NCBI RefSeq assembly: GCF_001306035.1
Contig: NZ_LGCM01000064.1
Location: 1-64,000 of the forward strand
Source of the DNA: Levilinea saccharolytica
GTDB taxonomy: Bacteria; Chloroflexota; Anaerolineae; Anaerolineales; Anaerolineaceae
DNA length: 64,000 nucleotides
Direction: 5' to 3'
Position 1 is the stretch's first letter, and every line of letters begins with the position of its first letter. Positions 30,176-38,779 of the stretch are shown here, one piece after another. A program made the position numbers and the translations under genes. A model generated the notes under the pieces. It ran no database searches. It was not told where the DNA came from and saw nothing but the letters and a program-made list of their open reading frames with translations.

Positions 30176-31744
30176 ATGGATCAGGAGAGCAACGCCAACC
30201 TAGCGGTGAATGTGGTTGAAATGCGCGGGATTGTCAAGCGATTTCCGGGCGTTTTGGCAAATGATCATGTTAATTTTGACCTTCAAAAGGGTGAGATCCA
30301 CGCGCTGCTGGGCGAAAACGGCGCTGGAAAAAGCACCCTGATGAACATTCTGGCGGGTATGTACCGCCCTGATTACGGTACGATCACGGTGAATGGGCAG
30401 CCGGTGAACTTTACTTCCCCAGCTGATGCCATCCGTGCGGGGATCGGCATGATTCACCAACATTTCATGCTGGTTCCTTCGCAAAATGTGACTGAAAACA
30501 TTTTGTTGGGATTGAAAGAACCGCGCTTTATCATGAACATCCGCAAGTACGAAGATGCGGTGGCAGCCCTGGGCGAGCGATACGGGTTAAAAGTGGACCC
30601 GCGTGCGAAGATCTGGCAGCTATCGGTGGGTGAACAGCAGCGCGTTGAAATCTTAAAGGCGCTTTACCGCGGAGCTAACATCTTGATTATGGATGAGCCC
30701 ACGGCGGTGTTGGCGCCGAAAGAAATTGAAGAGCTTTTCATGACCCTGCGCTCGATGACGAAGCAGGAAAAGTCCATCATCTTTATCAGCCATAAACTGC
30801 ACGAAATCACCAGCATTTCCAACCGCGTGACGGTGATGCGCAAGGGCAAAGTGACTTCGCAGGGCATCAGCGTGGATGGGGTGACACGGGCAGATCTGGC
30901 GCGCCTGATGGTGGGGCGCGATGTGGAATTCAATATCGAAAAAGAACCCTGCCAGGTAGGCGGCATGGTGCTGCAAGTGCAGAATGTGCAGGCCATGAAT
31001 GATAAGGGCCTGCCCGCGCTGCGCGGGGTATCGCTGACGGTGAATTCGGGTGAGATTGTGGGCCTGGCGGGCGTGGCGGGCAACGGCCAAAGTGAATTGG
31101 CCGAGGTGATCGCCGGGCTGCGCAAGGTGACGGGCGGCAAGATCTTCGTGCAGGGGGAGGACATCACCAACCAATCGGTCAAGCGCAGCATCACCTCAGG
31201 GGTGTCGCTGGTTCCTGAGGACCGCACCCGCGTAGGCACGGCCCCCAATTTAAGCATGACCGACAACGTGATCATGAAGAATTACAAACAGGCGCCGATT
31301 GGGCGCGGCTGGATGATTAACGCTCCGGCGGCGGATGATTACGCTAAGCGCCTGAAAGACACCTACGATATTATGACCCCCTCCACCCAGACCTCGGTGC
31401 GTTTGATGTCGGGCGGCAATCTGCAAAAGGTCATTTTGGCGCGGGAAATTTCCAGCCAGCCGGCTTTGATGGTGGCGGTGCAGCCGACGCGCGGCCTGGA
31501 TGTGGGCGCCATTGAGGGTGTGCAGCATTTGCTGCTGGAACAGCGTAAAAACTGCGCGGCCATCCTTTTGATCTCTGAAGAACTGGAAGAGCTGCTGGCG
31601 CTCAGCGACCGCATTTACGTCATCTACGAAGGTCAGATTATGGGTGAAGTGACCGACGGCGATATTGAGAAGATCGGCCAGATGATGTTGGGCGCGCGCA
31701 CGGAACAGCTTGAGACCGCGGAAGGAGAAAGCAACCATGACTGA
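30176..31744 (+). CDS. ABC transporter ATP-binding protein (nucleoside/BMP type)
   Basis: A 522-aa protein with two ABC domains in one chain, as in RbsA and the YufO/NupO-type nucleoside importers. Domain 1 has Walker A GENGAGKST (46-54), signature LSVGEQQR and Walker B ILIMDEPTA. Domain 2 has GVAGNGQSEL in place of a Walker A, the usual degenerate form in this family, signature MSGGNLQK and AVQPTRGLDVGA. ATG 30176 follows GAGG at 8 nt. The 3' end overlaps the first permease gene by 8 bp. It energises uptake of the ligand bound by the two BMP lipoproteins. Confidence 0.92.
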   Translation: MDQESNANLAVNVVEMRGIVKRFPGVLANDHVNFDLQKGEIHALLGENGAGKSTLMNILAGMYRPDYGTITVNGQPVNFTSPADAIRAGIGMIHQHFMLVPSQNVTENILLGLKEPRFIMNIRKYEDAVAALGERYGLKVDPRAKIWQLSVGEQQRVEILKALYRGANILIMDEPTAVLAPKEIEELFMTLRSMTKQEKSIIFISHKLHEITSISNRVTVMRKGKVTSQGISVDGVTRADLARLMVGRDVEFNIEKEPCQVGGMVLQVQNVQAMNDKGLPALRGVSLTVNSGEIVGLAGVAGNGQSELAEVIAGLRKVTGGKIFVQGEDITNQSVKRSITSGVSLVPEDRTRVGTAPNLSMTDNVIMKNYKQAPIGRGWMINAPAADDYAKRLKDTYDIMTPSTQTSVRLMSGGNLQKVILAREISSQPALMVAVQPTRGLDVGAIEGVQHLLLEQRKNCAAILLISEELEELLALSDRIYVIYEGQIMGEVTDGDIEKIGQMMLGARTEQLETAEGESNHD

Positions 31745-32870
31745 TTCACCATCCCCGAAACCCGCGGGACAAAACTGGTTTCCCTATCGCTTTAAAGTTG
31801 AACCGCGCCTGAAAGAACCCCCAGCCTGGTTTTCACCGATGCTGTCATTGGCGGCGGTGGTGGTTTCGCTGTTTATCGGAGCCTTCATCATCCATCTGGC
31901 GGGCGGCGACCCCTGGAAAACCTATGTGCACATTGCCAAGTCGTCCTTCGGCAGCGTGGGCGTGATTTCCGATACGCTGGTGAAAGCCACTCCGTTGATC
32001 CTGGTGGGTCTGGCCTGTTCCATTGCCTTCCGCATGCGCATTTGGAACATCGGCGCGGAGGGGCAGTTCTTTCTGGGCGCGTGGGGAGCCAGCCTGATCG
32101 TGCTTTTGCCGGTGCTGCCAGAGGACGCGCCGCAGTGGCTCTTCATCCTCACCACGATGGCTTCGGGCATTCTCTTTGGGGCGCTGTGGGGTCTCATTCC
32201 TGCGGTGCTCAAGGCCCGCTTCAATGTCAATGAGATCATCTCAACCCTGATGATGAACTACATTGCCATCTCGTGGAACAACTATTTTATCTATGCGGTG
32301 TGGTCGGACGGCGGTTTTCAGATGACGCGCATGTTCCAGCGCAACGCCTGGCTGCCGCGCCTGGCCGACTATGCCAAAGAGATCCCCGCCTTCCGCGGAC
32401 TGACCACGCATTTGGGCCTGGTGTTTGCTCTCCTGGCGGCGGTGGTGGTGTACTTGATTTTGACCAAAAGCCAGTGGGGGTATGAAATTCGCCTGATCGG
32501 CGATAACCCCAACGCGGCCCACTACGCCGGCATTTCGATCAACAAAAACATCATCCTGGTGATGCTGCTTTCGGGCGGCCTGGCGGGTTTGGCAGGTATG
32601 TCAGAGATCACAGGTGTGGTTCACCGGCTTCAAGGAGCCATTTCGCCAGGCTACGGTTTTACCGGCATCATCATTGCCTGGCTGGCCAAGCTGAACCCCT
32701 TTGGTGTGATCATCGCTTCCATCCTGTTCGGCGCTTTGATCCTGGCGGGACGTGAGATGCAGCCGCACGGCATACCCACCATGATCCAGGGGGTGATCAT
32801 GGTGCTGTTGATCGCGAGCGATTTCTTTACCCGGTATACAATTCGCATCACTCGCCGCATGGAGGAGTAA
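31737..32870 (+). CDS. ABC transporter permease 1 (nucleoside/BMP type)
   Basis: A 377-aa inner-membrane permease of the BPD_transp_2 family with about nine membrane segments. Family motifs include LVGLACSIAFRMRIWNIGAEGQFFLGAWGA, NEIISTLMMNYIA, and RLIGDNPNAAHYAGIS followed by GGLAGLAGMSEI (the coupling region facing the ATPase). It overlaps the ATPase gene by 8 bp and is followed 1 bp later by the second permease, the standard order for this transporter class. A GAAGGAGA ribosome binding site lies before the ATG. Confidence 0.92.
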   Translation: MTDSPSPKPAGQNWFPYRFKVEPRLKEPPAWFSPMLSLAAVVVSLFIGAFIIHLAGGDPWKTYVHIAKSSFGSVGVISDTLVKATPLILVGLACSIAFRMRIWNIGAEGQFFLGAWGASLIVLLPVLPEDAPQWLFILTTMASGILFGALWGLIPAVLKARFNVNEIISTLMMNYIAISWNNYFIYAVWSDGGFQMTRMFQRNAWLPRLADYAKEIPAFRGLTTHLGLVFALLAAVVVYLILTKSQWGYEIRLIGDNPNAAHYAGISINKNIILVMLLSGGLAGLAGMSEITGVVHRLQGAISPGYGFTGIIIAWLAKLNPFGVIIASILFGALILAGREMQPHGIPTMIQGVIMVLLIASDFFTRYTIRITRRMEE

Positions 32871-32871
32871 G

Positions 32872-33840
32872 ATGGACCTGATCATCGTATTATCCGCGGG
32901 GGTCGCCACGGGAACAGCGCTGCTGTTTGCCACCGTGGGAGAAATCTTCGCCGAACGGTCTGGGGTGATGAACCTGGGTGTGGAAGGCATGATGCTGCTG
33001 GGGGCCATGACGGCCTACAGTGTGTCAGCTTCTAGCGGCTCGCCCTGGTTGGGCGCCCTGGCGGGCATGTTGGCAGCCGGTTTGATCAGTCAGATCCACG
33101 CCTACATTTCCATCACGTTGAAGGCGGATCAGGTGGTGAGCGGCCTGGCGTTGAACTTTTTGGCTTCGGGTGTGAGCCTGGTGTTGGGCGAAGGTCTGAA
33201 CAGCCTGAAGGGTGTGCCGGCTCTGCCGTTTTTCAGCATTCCGCTGCTGGTGAATATCCCCATTCTGGGCGATATCCTTTTCAAAAATCAAAGCGTGCTG
33301 GTCTATATTGGTTACCTGCTGTTCCCGCTGGCCTGGTATTTTATCAACCGCACCCGCCCCGGGCTGCATTTACGCGCGGTGGGTGAATACCCGTCCGCGG
33401 CCGATTCGCAGGGCATTAACGTGATTGGCCTGCGCTATTTCTATACCTTTGTGGGCGGTCTGCTGGCGGGGCTGGGCGGGGCAGCCATCAGCCTGGCGAT
33501 TTCGCCGGGTTGGTTCAGCGAGAAGACCTCGGCTGGCCTGGGCTGGATCGCGGTGGGTCTGGTGATCTTTGCCCAATGGGATCCCATCCGCGCGGCGGGC
33601 GGCTCCTACATCTTCGGCGCGCTGCGGCGCTTGATCCTGGACATTCAGGGGCCGACCACCATCCTGGGGCTGCGCAATCCTTTCTACTACAACCCCTATT
33701 ACGGATTTTTCCTGCAAATGCTCCCCTACGCCTTCACGGTGGTTGTGCTGGTTCTGGGCTCGCGCGAGGCCATTCGCAAGCGCATGGGCACACCGGCGGC
33801 TTTGGGGTTACCCTATGTCCGCGGGCAACGCGGTTTGTAA
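32872..33840 (+). CDS. ABC transporter permease 2 (nucleoside/BMP type)
   Basis: A 322-aa second permease of the same BPD_transp_2 family, expected to form a heterodimer with permease 1. Seen: ATVGEIFAERSGVMNLGVEGMMLLGAM at the N-terminus, LKADQVVSGLALNFLASG, RAVGEYPSAADSQGINV and GLGGAAISLAISPGW. GGAGGAG within the end of permease 1 serves as its ribosome binding site. It completes the binding protein-ATPase-permease set starting at 27299. Confidence 0.92.
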   Translation: MDLIIVLSAGVATGTALLFATVGEIFAERSGVMNLGVEGMMLLGAMTAYSVSASSGSPWLGALAGMLAAGLISQIHAYISITLKADQVVSGLALNFLASGVSLVLGEGLNSLKGVPALPFFSIPLLVNIPILGDILFKNQSVLVYIGYLLFPLAWYFINRTRPGLHLRAVGEYPSAADSQGINVIGLRYFYTFVGGLLAGLGGAAISLAISPGWFSEKTSAGLGWIAVGLVIFAQWDPIRAAGGSYIFGALRRLILDIQGPTTILGLRNPFYYNPYYGFFLQMLPYAFTVVVLVLGSREAIRKRMGTPAALGLPYVRGQRGL

Positions 33841-33876
33841 ACCTTGCTGTTAACTTTTATGAAAGGGCATGGATCT

Positions 33877-35133
33877 ATGGAAAAGACGTTCGTTGGTTAC
33901 CGCTGTTCATTGTGCGGCAAGGAGTACGGCCCTGAGGACGTGCAGTACACCTGCCCGGCTGACGGCGGCAATTTGGATGTGGTTTTAGATTACGAAGGTA
34001 TTCGCAAAAAATATCAGGTGGAAGACATCACCACGCGCACGGATGCTTCGCTGTGGCGCTACTTGCCGCTGCTGCCGGTGACAGATCCGGGCGGCGAGGG
34101 CACGCCTCTGCGCGCCGCGGGTTGGACGCCGCTGTATCAGCCGCCGGCCCTGGCCAAGACGCTGGGCATGCGCCAGCTGTGGGTGAAGGACGAAGGCCGC
34201 AACCCGACCGCCTCGTTCAAAGACCGCGCCAGCTCGGTGGTGGTGGCGCGCGCGCGCCAGATTGGGGCCGAAGTGGTGGTGACGGCTTCCACCGGCAACG
34301 CGGGTGCGGCCCTGGCGGGCATGTCGGCGGCGGTGGGTCAGCGGGCGGTCATCTTTGCCCCGCGCACGGCCCCCCCGGCCAAGGTGGCGCAGCTGTTGGT
34401 GTACGGCGCTCAGGTGATCCTGGTGGACGGCAATTATGACTCGGCCTTCGACCTGACCATCGAGGCGGCTAACGCTTACGGCTGGTACTGCCGCAATACG
34501 GGCTACAACCCCTTCACGGCGGAAGGCAAGAAAACCGCGGCTTTTGAAATTTGGGAAAATGTGATTTTGCCCCTGGGCGACAGCACCCAGCCTTTGAACG
34601 TGTTTGTGTCGGTGGGCGACGGCAACATCATCTCCGGCATTCACAAAGGGTTCAAGGACCTCATGGCCCTGGGCTGGCTGAAGGTGATGCCGCGCATTTT
34701 CGGCATTCAGTCCGACAAATCGGCGGCGGTGGCCAACGCGTTCTTCGCGGGCACGGAGACGATTGTGCCGGTGGCGGCCACAACCCTGGCCGACAGCATT
34801 TCGGTGGATCTGCCCCGCGACGGTGTGCGCGCGGTGCGCGCCGCCACGCAAACCGGCGGGGCTTACATCACCGTGCCGGATGAGGAGATCATTTCTGCCA
34901 TTGCCGATCTGGGCAAAGTGGGCATTTTTGCCGAACCGGCGGGTTCAACGGCCTACGCCGGCTTGAAGAAAGCCCTGAAAGAGGGCGTGATTGGGGCGGA
35001 TGAGCCCACGCTGGTGCTGAACACGGGCAACGGTATGAAAGACATCCGCGCGGCGATGGCGGCTGTGAAGGAAGCTCCGATTATCGAGCCGACCTTTGCG
35101 GCGCTTGAAAAGCATCTGGCGGCCAACCGCTAG
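33877..35133 (+). CDS. thrC: Threonine synthase-family PLP enzyme
   Basis: A 418-aa fold-type-II PLP enzyme. An N-terminal zinc-ribbon-like patch (CSLC at 10-13, YTCPADGG with Cys26) precedes PTASFKDRASS with the PLP lysine Lys115, the phosphate-binding STGNAGAAL and a late FAEPAGSTAYAGL. This matches threonine synthase, which makes threonine from O-phosphohomoserine by elimination and hydration. No other threonine gene is adjacent. In this catabolic setting it could act on a related beta- or gamma-substituted amino acid, but that is speculation. ATG 33877 with AGGG 9 nt upstream is preferred over 33859. Confidence 0.8.
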   Translation: MEKTFVGYRCSLCGKEYGPEDVQYTCPADGGNLDVVLDYEGIRKKYQVEDITTRTDASLWRYLPLLPVTDPGGEGTPLRAAGWTPLYQPPALAKTLGMRQLWVKDEGRNPTASFKDRASSVVVARARQIGAEVVVTASTGNAGAALAGMSAAVGQRAVIFAPRTAPPAKVAQLLVYGAQVILVDGNYDSAFDLTIEAANAYGWYCRNTGYNPFTAEGKKTAAFEIWENVILPLGDSTQPLNVFVSVGDGNIISGIHKGFKDLMALGWLKVMPRIFGIQSDKSAAVANAFFAGTETIVPVAATTLADSISVDLPRDGVRAVRAATQTGGAYITVPDEEIISAIADLGKVGIFAEPAGSTAYAGLKKALKEGVIGADEPTLVLNTGNGMKDIRAAMAAVKEAPIIEPTFAALEKHLAANR

Positions 35134-35169
35134 AGAGCACGATAGGGACAAACAGGAACCAGGGTCACG

Positions 35170-36111
35170 ATGCAGCCTACTTATTCGATTATTGCGCCAG
35201 TGTATAACGAACGCGAAAGCCTGCCAGTTCTGTTGGACCGGCTGCAGGGCGTGATGGATACCACCGGCGAGTCCTGGGAACTGATTTTGGTCGATGATGG
35301 TTCTACCGACGGTTCGACCGAGATCATCCGCGCCTTGGGGGAGCAGGATGAGCGCGTGCGGCCGGTGATTTTTGCGCGCAACTTTGGCCACCAAATTGCT
35401 GTGACGGCTGGGCTGGATTACAGCCGCGGGCAGGCGGTGGTGATTATTGACGCGGATTTGCAGGACCCTCCGGAGGTGATTCTCGAACTGATTGCCAAAT
35501 GGAAAGAAGGCTTTGAAGTGGTGTATGCGGTGCGCGGCGAGCGCGAGGGTGAAACCTGGTTTAAGAAAACCACCGCATCCCTGTTTTACCGCCTGATTTA
35601 CCGCATTACGGATGTCAAAATTCCGCTGGATACGGGCGATTTTCGCCTGATGGACCGCAAGGTGGTGAACGTGATGAACCAGATGCGCGAACGCCACCGC
35701 TTTTTGCGGGGGATGTCCTCGTGGGTGGGCTTCCGCCAGGTGGGTGTCACCTACCGGCGGGCGGCGCGCTTCGCGGGGGTCACCAAATACCCGTTCAGCA
35801 AGATGCTGCGGCTGGCGCTGAACGCCATCACCAGCTTCTCGTATTTCCCCCTGCAATTGGCCACCTATATGGGCTTTTTTGCCGCGGGGCTGAGCATTTT
35901 GACCATCCCGGTGATTGTGGTGATGCGCTTGATCGGGCAGCAGGCATTTTTTGGACAGGCCACCACCCTGGTTGCGGTGCTGCTTTTGGGTGGGGTTCAG
36001 CTCATCAGTCTGGGCATTTTGGGTGAGTATTTGGGCCGCGTATACGATGAAGTCAAGGGCCGCCCGCTGTACATTGTCAGCCAGGGGCCTTCTGATGAAG
36101 ATAAACAATAA
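35170..36111 (+). CDS. GT2-family glycosyltransferase (DPM1/GtrB-like)
   Basis: A 313-aa protein with an N-terminal GT-A domain and two C-terminal membrane helices (about 230-252 and 264-290). Motifs: [43 protein letters not shown] and [14 protein letters not shown] (DAD metal site). Homologues transfer a sugar from a nucleotide donor to polyprenyl phosphate in the membrane, for cell-surface glycans. Like the membrane protein at 23096 it has no evident tie to purine catabolism, although it lies between two PLP-enzyme genes with short gaps. AGGG precedes the ATG. Confidence 0.88.
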   Translation: MQPTYSIIAPVYNERESLPVLLDRLQGVMDTTGESWELILVDDGSTDGSTEIIRALGEQDERVRPVIFARNFGHQIAVTAGLDYSRGQAVVIIDADLQDPPEVILELIAKWKEGFEVVYAVRGEREGETWFKKTTASLFYRLIYRITDVKIPLDTGDFRLMDRKVVNVMNQMRERHRFLRGMSSWVGFRQVGVTYRRAARFAGVTKYPFSKMLRLALNAITSFSYFPLQLATYMGFFAAGLSILTIPVIVVMRLIGQQAFFGQATTLVAVLLLGGVQLISLGILGEYLGRVYDEVKGRPLYIVSQGPSDEDKQ

Positions 36112-36147
36112 TCCATTTTTACCATTCTAGTTTAGGAGACTTTTCAA

Positions 36148-37617
36148 ATGACGAAGATTGACTTAACAGTACATCCTGACCGGCTGGAACGGGCTGTGAA
36201 GCGCGCGCGGGAACGCAATATTATCGTTCCCACCTACGCGCAGATGAAGAACCCTGCTCTGGTTCCGGACTCGGTGAAGGCTGAGCTGGCGAATATTGGT
36301 TTGTGGGATGTTCACCCGCGCAACCTGTTCCGCATCACCTGGAAGAACGAGCCCAAGGCCAAGGGCGGCGCTTTTGGCGGCCCCAACTTCCTGGAGCTGC
36401 CCTCCAGCCTGACGGGCACCCCGGCGCGCATCATCGCCATGGTGGGCAAGTGGTTCCCCACCGGCGCGCACAAAGTGGGCGCGGCTTTCAGCTGCCTGGT
36501 TCCCCGCCTGGTGACCGGCCAGTATGACCCCACCACGCAGAAGGCTGTGTGGCCCTCCACCGGTAACTACTGCCGCGGCGGCGCGTATGACTCGGCCCTC
36601 TTGGGCTGCCAGTCCATCGCCATTCTGCCGGAAGGCATGAGCAAGGAACGCTTTGAGTGGCTGTCGAAGATCGCCGGCGAAGTCATCGCCACCCCGGGCA
36701 CCGAATCGAATGTGAAAGAAATCTTCGACAAGTGCTGGGAACTGCGCAAATCGGGCCAGGACCTGATGATCTTCAACCAGTTCGAAGAGTTCGGCAACTA
36801 TCTGTGGCACTATGAAGTCACCGGTCACGCGATTGAAGACGCGCTGCACCAGGTGATGGGGCCCAACGACCAGTTCCGCGGTGTGGCTTTGACCACCGGC
36901 TCGGCGGGGACGATTGCCTGCGGCGATTACCTCAAGCAGAAATTCCCCAACAGCAAAATCTGTGCCAGCGAAGCGCTGCAGTGCCCGACCCTGCTGAACA
37001 ACGGCTTCGGCGCGCACCGCATCGAAGGCATCGGCGACAAGCACGTGCCGTGGATTCACAACATCAAGAATACCGACATGGTCGTGGCCATTGACGACAT
37101 GTCGGTGGTGAACGTGATGCGCCTGTTCAATGAACCCGCGGGCCAGGAATATCTGCGCAGCAAAGGCGTTCCGGCGGAAATCGTCAGCCAACTGCACCTG
37201 TTGGGCTTCTCCGGCATCGCCAACATGCTCTCGGCGATCAAGATGGCCAAGTACTATGAAATGACCGAGAATGACGTCCTGGTGGTGATCTTCACCGACT
37301 CGATGGAACTGTACGCCACCCGCATCGAAGAATACCGCAAGGACTTCGGCCCGTTCACCGCTTCGGACGCGGCGGAGGCTTTTGCCCGCGATCTGTTCGG
37401 CGAGACTACTGATCACCTGATCGAACTGACCTACGCAGAACGCAAGCGCGTTCACAACCTCAAGTACTACACCTGGGTTGAGCAGCAGGGCCGCAGCTAC
37501 GAAGAAATTCAGGCGCAGTGGTACGAACCCACCTACTGGACGGACGTTCAGGGCCAGGTGGAAGAGATTGATGCGCTGATTAAGGAATTCAACGCCCGCG
37601 TCGGCTTGATGAAGTAA
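36148..37617 (+). CDS. Fold-type-II PLP-dependent enzyme, substrate unknown
   Basis: A 489-aa enzyme of the TrpB/cysteine-synthase superfamily. FPTGAHKVGAA carries the likely PLP lysine Lys109, comparable with the GAHK/GSHK of tryptophan synthase beta. STGNYCRGGAYDSALLG (about 144-160) should bind the cofactor phosphate or carboxylate, and TTGSAGTIACGDYL is a Gly-rich loop. About 70 N-terminal and 100 C-terminal residues lie outside the common core. It is not recognisably YgeX (diaminopropionate ammonia-lyase), the PLP enzyme usual in purine clusters, but occupies a similar position and could replace it. AGGAGA is 9 nt before the ATG, and a strong terminator follows. Confidence 0.78.
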   Translation: MTKIDLTVHPDRLERAVKRARERNIIVPTYAQMKNPALVPDSVKAELANIGLWDVHPRNLFRITWKNEPKAKGGAFGGPNFLELPSSLTGTPARIIAMVGKWFPTGAHKVGAAFSCLVPRLVTGQYDPTTQKAVWPSTGNYCRGGAYDSALLGCQSIAILPEGMSKERFEWLSKIAGEVIATPGTESNVKEIFDKCWELRKSGQDLMIFNQFEEFGNYLWHYEVTGHAIEDALHQVMGPNDQFRGVALTTGSAGTIACGDYLKQKFPNSKICASEALQCPTLLNNGFGAHRIEGIGDKHVPWIHNIKNTDMVVAIDDMSVVNVMRLFNEPAGQEYLRSKGVPAEIVSQLHLLGFSGIANMLSAIKMAKYYEMTENDVLVVIFTDSMELYATRIEEYRKDFGPFTASDAAEAFARDLFGETTDHLIELTYAERKRVHNLKYYTWVEQQGRSYEEIQAQWYEPTYWTDVQGQVEEIDALIKEFNARVGLMK

Positions 37618-37644
37618 GCTTTTTTCGCGCTCAACGAGTATACT

Positions 37645-37680
37645 TGCGAGAGGCCGCATGCGGCCTCTCGCATTTTTATT
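37645..37680 (+). terminator. Strong intrinsic terminator ending the main purine operon
   Basis: TGCGAGAGGCCGC (37645-37657) pairs perfectly with GCGGCCTCTCGCA (37660-37672) and is followed by TTTTTATT. It ends the plus-strand series of genes that began at 17947 and precedes the aldo/keto reductase gene. Confidence 0.88.
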
Positions 37681-37711
37681 GGAGCGGGAAAACCGGGTGA
37701 GGAGGCGAAGG

Positions 37712-38704
37712 ATGACGTATACAGCAGCGGAGGGGCGGTACGAGAGCATGCGTTTTGCGCGCTGCGGGCGCAGCGGTTTGCGGCTGCCCGCCATTTCTTT
37801 GGGGCTGTGGCATAACTTTGGCAGCGTGGACAGCCTGGAAAACGCGCGGGCCATGCTGCGGCGCGCCTTTGATTTGGGCATTACCCATTTTGACCTGGCC
37901 AACAACTACGGGCCGGTGCCGGGCTCGGCGGAAGAGACCCTGGGGCGGCTGTTGAAATCTGATTTTGGCGCGTACCGCGACGAATGGGTTATCTCCACCA
38001 AGGCGGGCTACAGCATGTGGCCGGGGCCGTACGGCGATTGGGGTTCGCGCAAAAGCCTGCTGGCCAGCCTGGATCAGAGCCTGCGGCGCATGGGCCTGGA
38101 ATACGTGGACATTTTTTACTCGCACCGGCCTGACCCCGAAACCCCGCTGGAAGAAACCATGGGGGCTTTAGCCAGCGCGGTGCGGGCGGGCAAGGCCTTA
38201 TATGTGGGTCTGTCGCGCTATTCGCCGGAAGACACCGTGCGCGCGGCCAAGATCCTGCGCGATTTGGGCGCGCCCTGCCTGATCCACCAGACGCGCTACC
38301 ATATGTTTGAGCGCACGGATGAACACGGACTGCTGGACACCCTGGCGCAGGAGGGCATTGGCTGCATCGTGTTTTCGCCGCTGGCGCAGGGGCTGCTGAC
38401 CGACCGCTATTTGAGCGGGCTGCCGGAGGATTCGCGCGCGGTGAAATCGGGGGTGTTTTTGAAGCCGGATCAGATCACACCCGAAAAGTTGGAAAAGGTG
38501 CGCGCCCTGAACCGGCTGGCGCAGGCGCGCGGGCAAAGCCTGGCGCAGATGGCGCTGGCATGGGTGCTGCGGCGGCCAGAGGTGACCAGTGTGCTGGTGG
38601 GGGCCAGCCGCCCGGAACAGATCGCCGACAGCGTGGGTGCACTGACGTATCCGGCCTTCTCGGCCGAAGAACTGGCGGCCATTGACGCGGTCACCCTGGG
38701 CTGA
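37712..38704 (+). CDS. Aldo/keto reductase (YghZ/MgrA-like)
   Basis: A 330-aa TIM-barrel NADPH-dependent oxidoreductase. The AKR tetrad is visible: Asp and Tyr in HFDLANNYGP (about 55-64), Lys in ISTKAGYS (about 93-100) and His in YSHRPDPET. GLSRYSPEDT and the C-terminal SVLVGASRPEQIADS are NADP-binding motifs. The nearest characterised group reduces L-glyceraldehyde 3-phosphate or detoxifies small aldehydes such as methylglyoxal. AGGAGG is 6 nt before the ATG at 37712. It is the last plus-strand gene before the convergent xdh operon. Confidence 0.88.
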   Translation: MTYTAAEGRYESMRFARCGRSGLRLPAISLGLWHNFGSVDSLENARAMLRRAFDLGITHFDLANNYGPVPGSAEETLGRLLKSDFGAYRDEWVISTKAGYSMWPGPYGDWGSRKSLLASLDQSLRRMGLEYVDIFYSHRPDPETPLEETMGALASAVRAGKALYVGLSRYSPEDTVRAAKILRDLGAPCLIHQTRYHMFERTDEHGLLDTLAQEGIGCIVFSPLAQGLLTDRYLSGLPEDSRAVKSGVFLKPDQITPEKLEKVRALNRLAQARGQSLAQMALAWVLRRPEVTSVLVGASRPEQIADSVGALTYPAFSAEELAAIDAVTLG

Positions 38705-38731
38705 ACAACGCACGTCAGAAAACACAAAAAA

Positions 38732-38760
38732 AGCGGTACGGGCGCACAACCCGTACCGCT
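38732..38760. terminator. Bidirectional terminator between akr and xdhA
   Basis: AGCGGTACGGG (38732-38742) pairs with CCCGTACCGCT (38750-38760). On the minus strand it is followed by TTTTTTT, making an excellent terminator for the xdh operon. On the plus strand only TT follows, so it is weaker for the reductase gene. Confidence 0.85.
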
Positions 38761-38779
38761 TTGGCGTTCCTTGGGGGAT

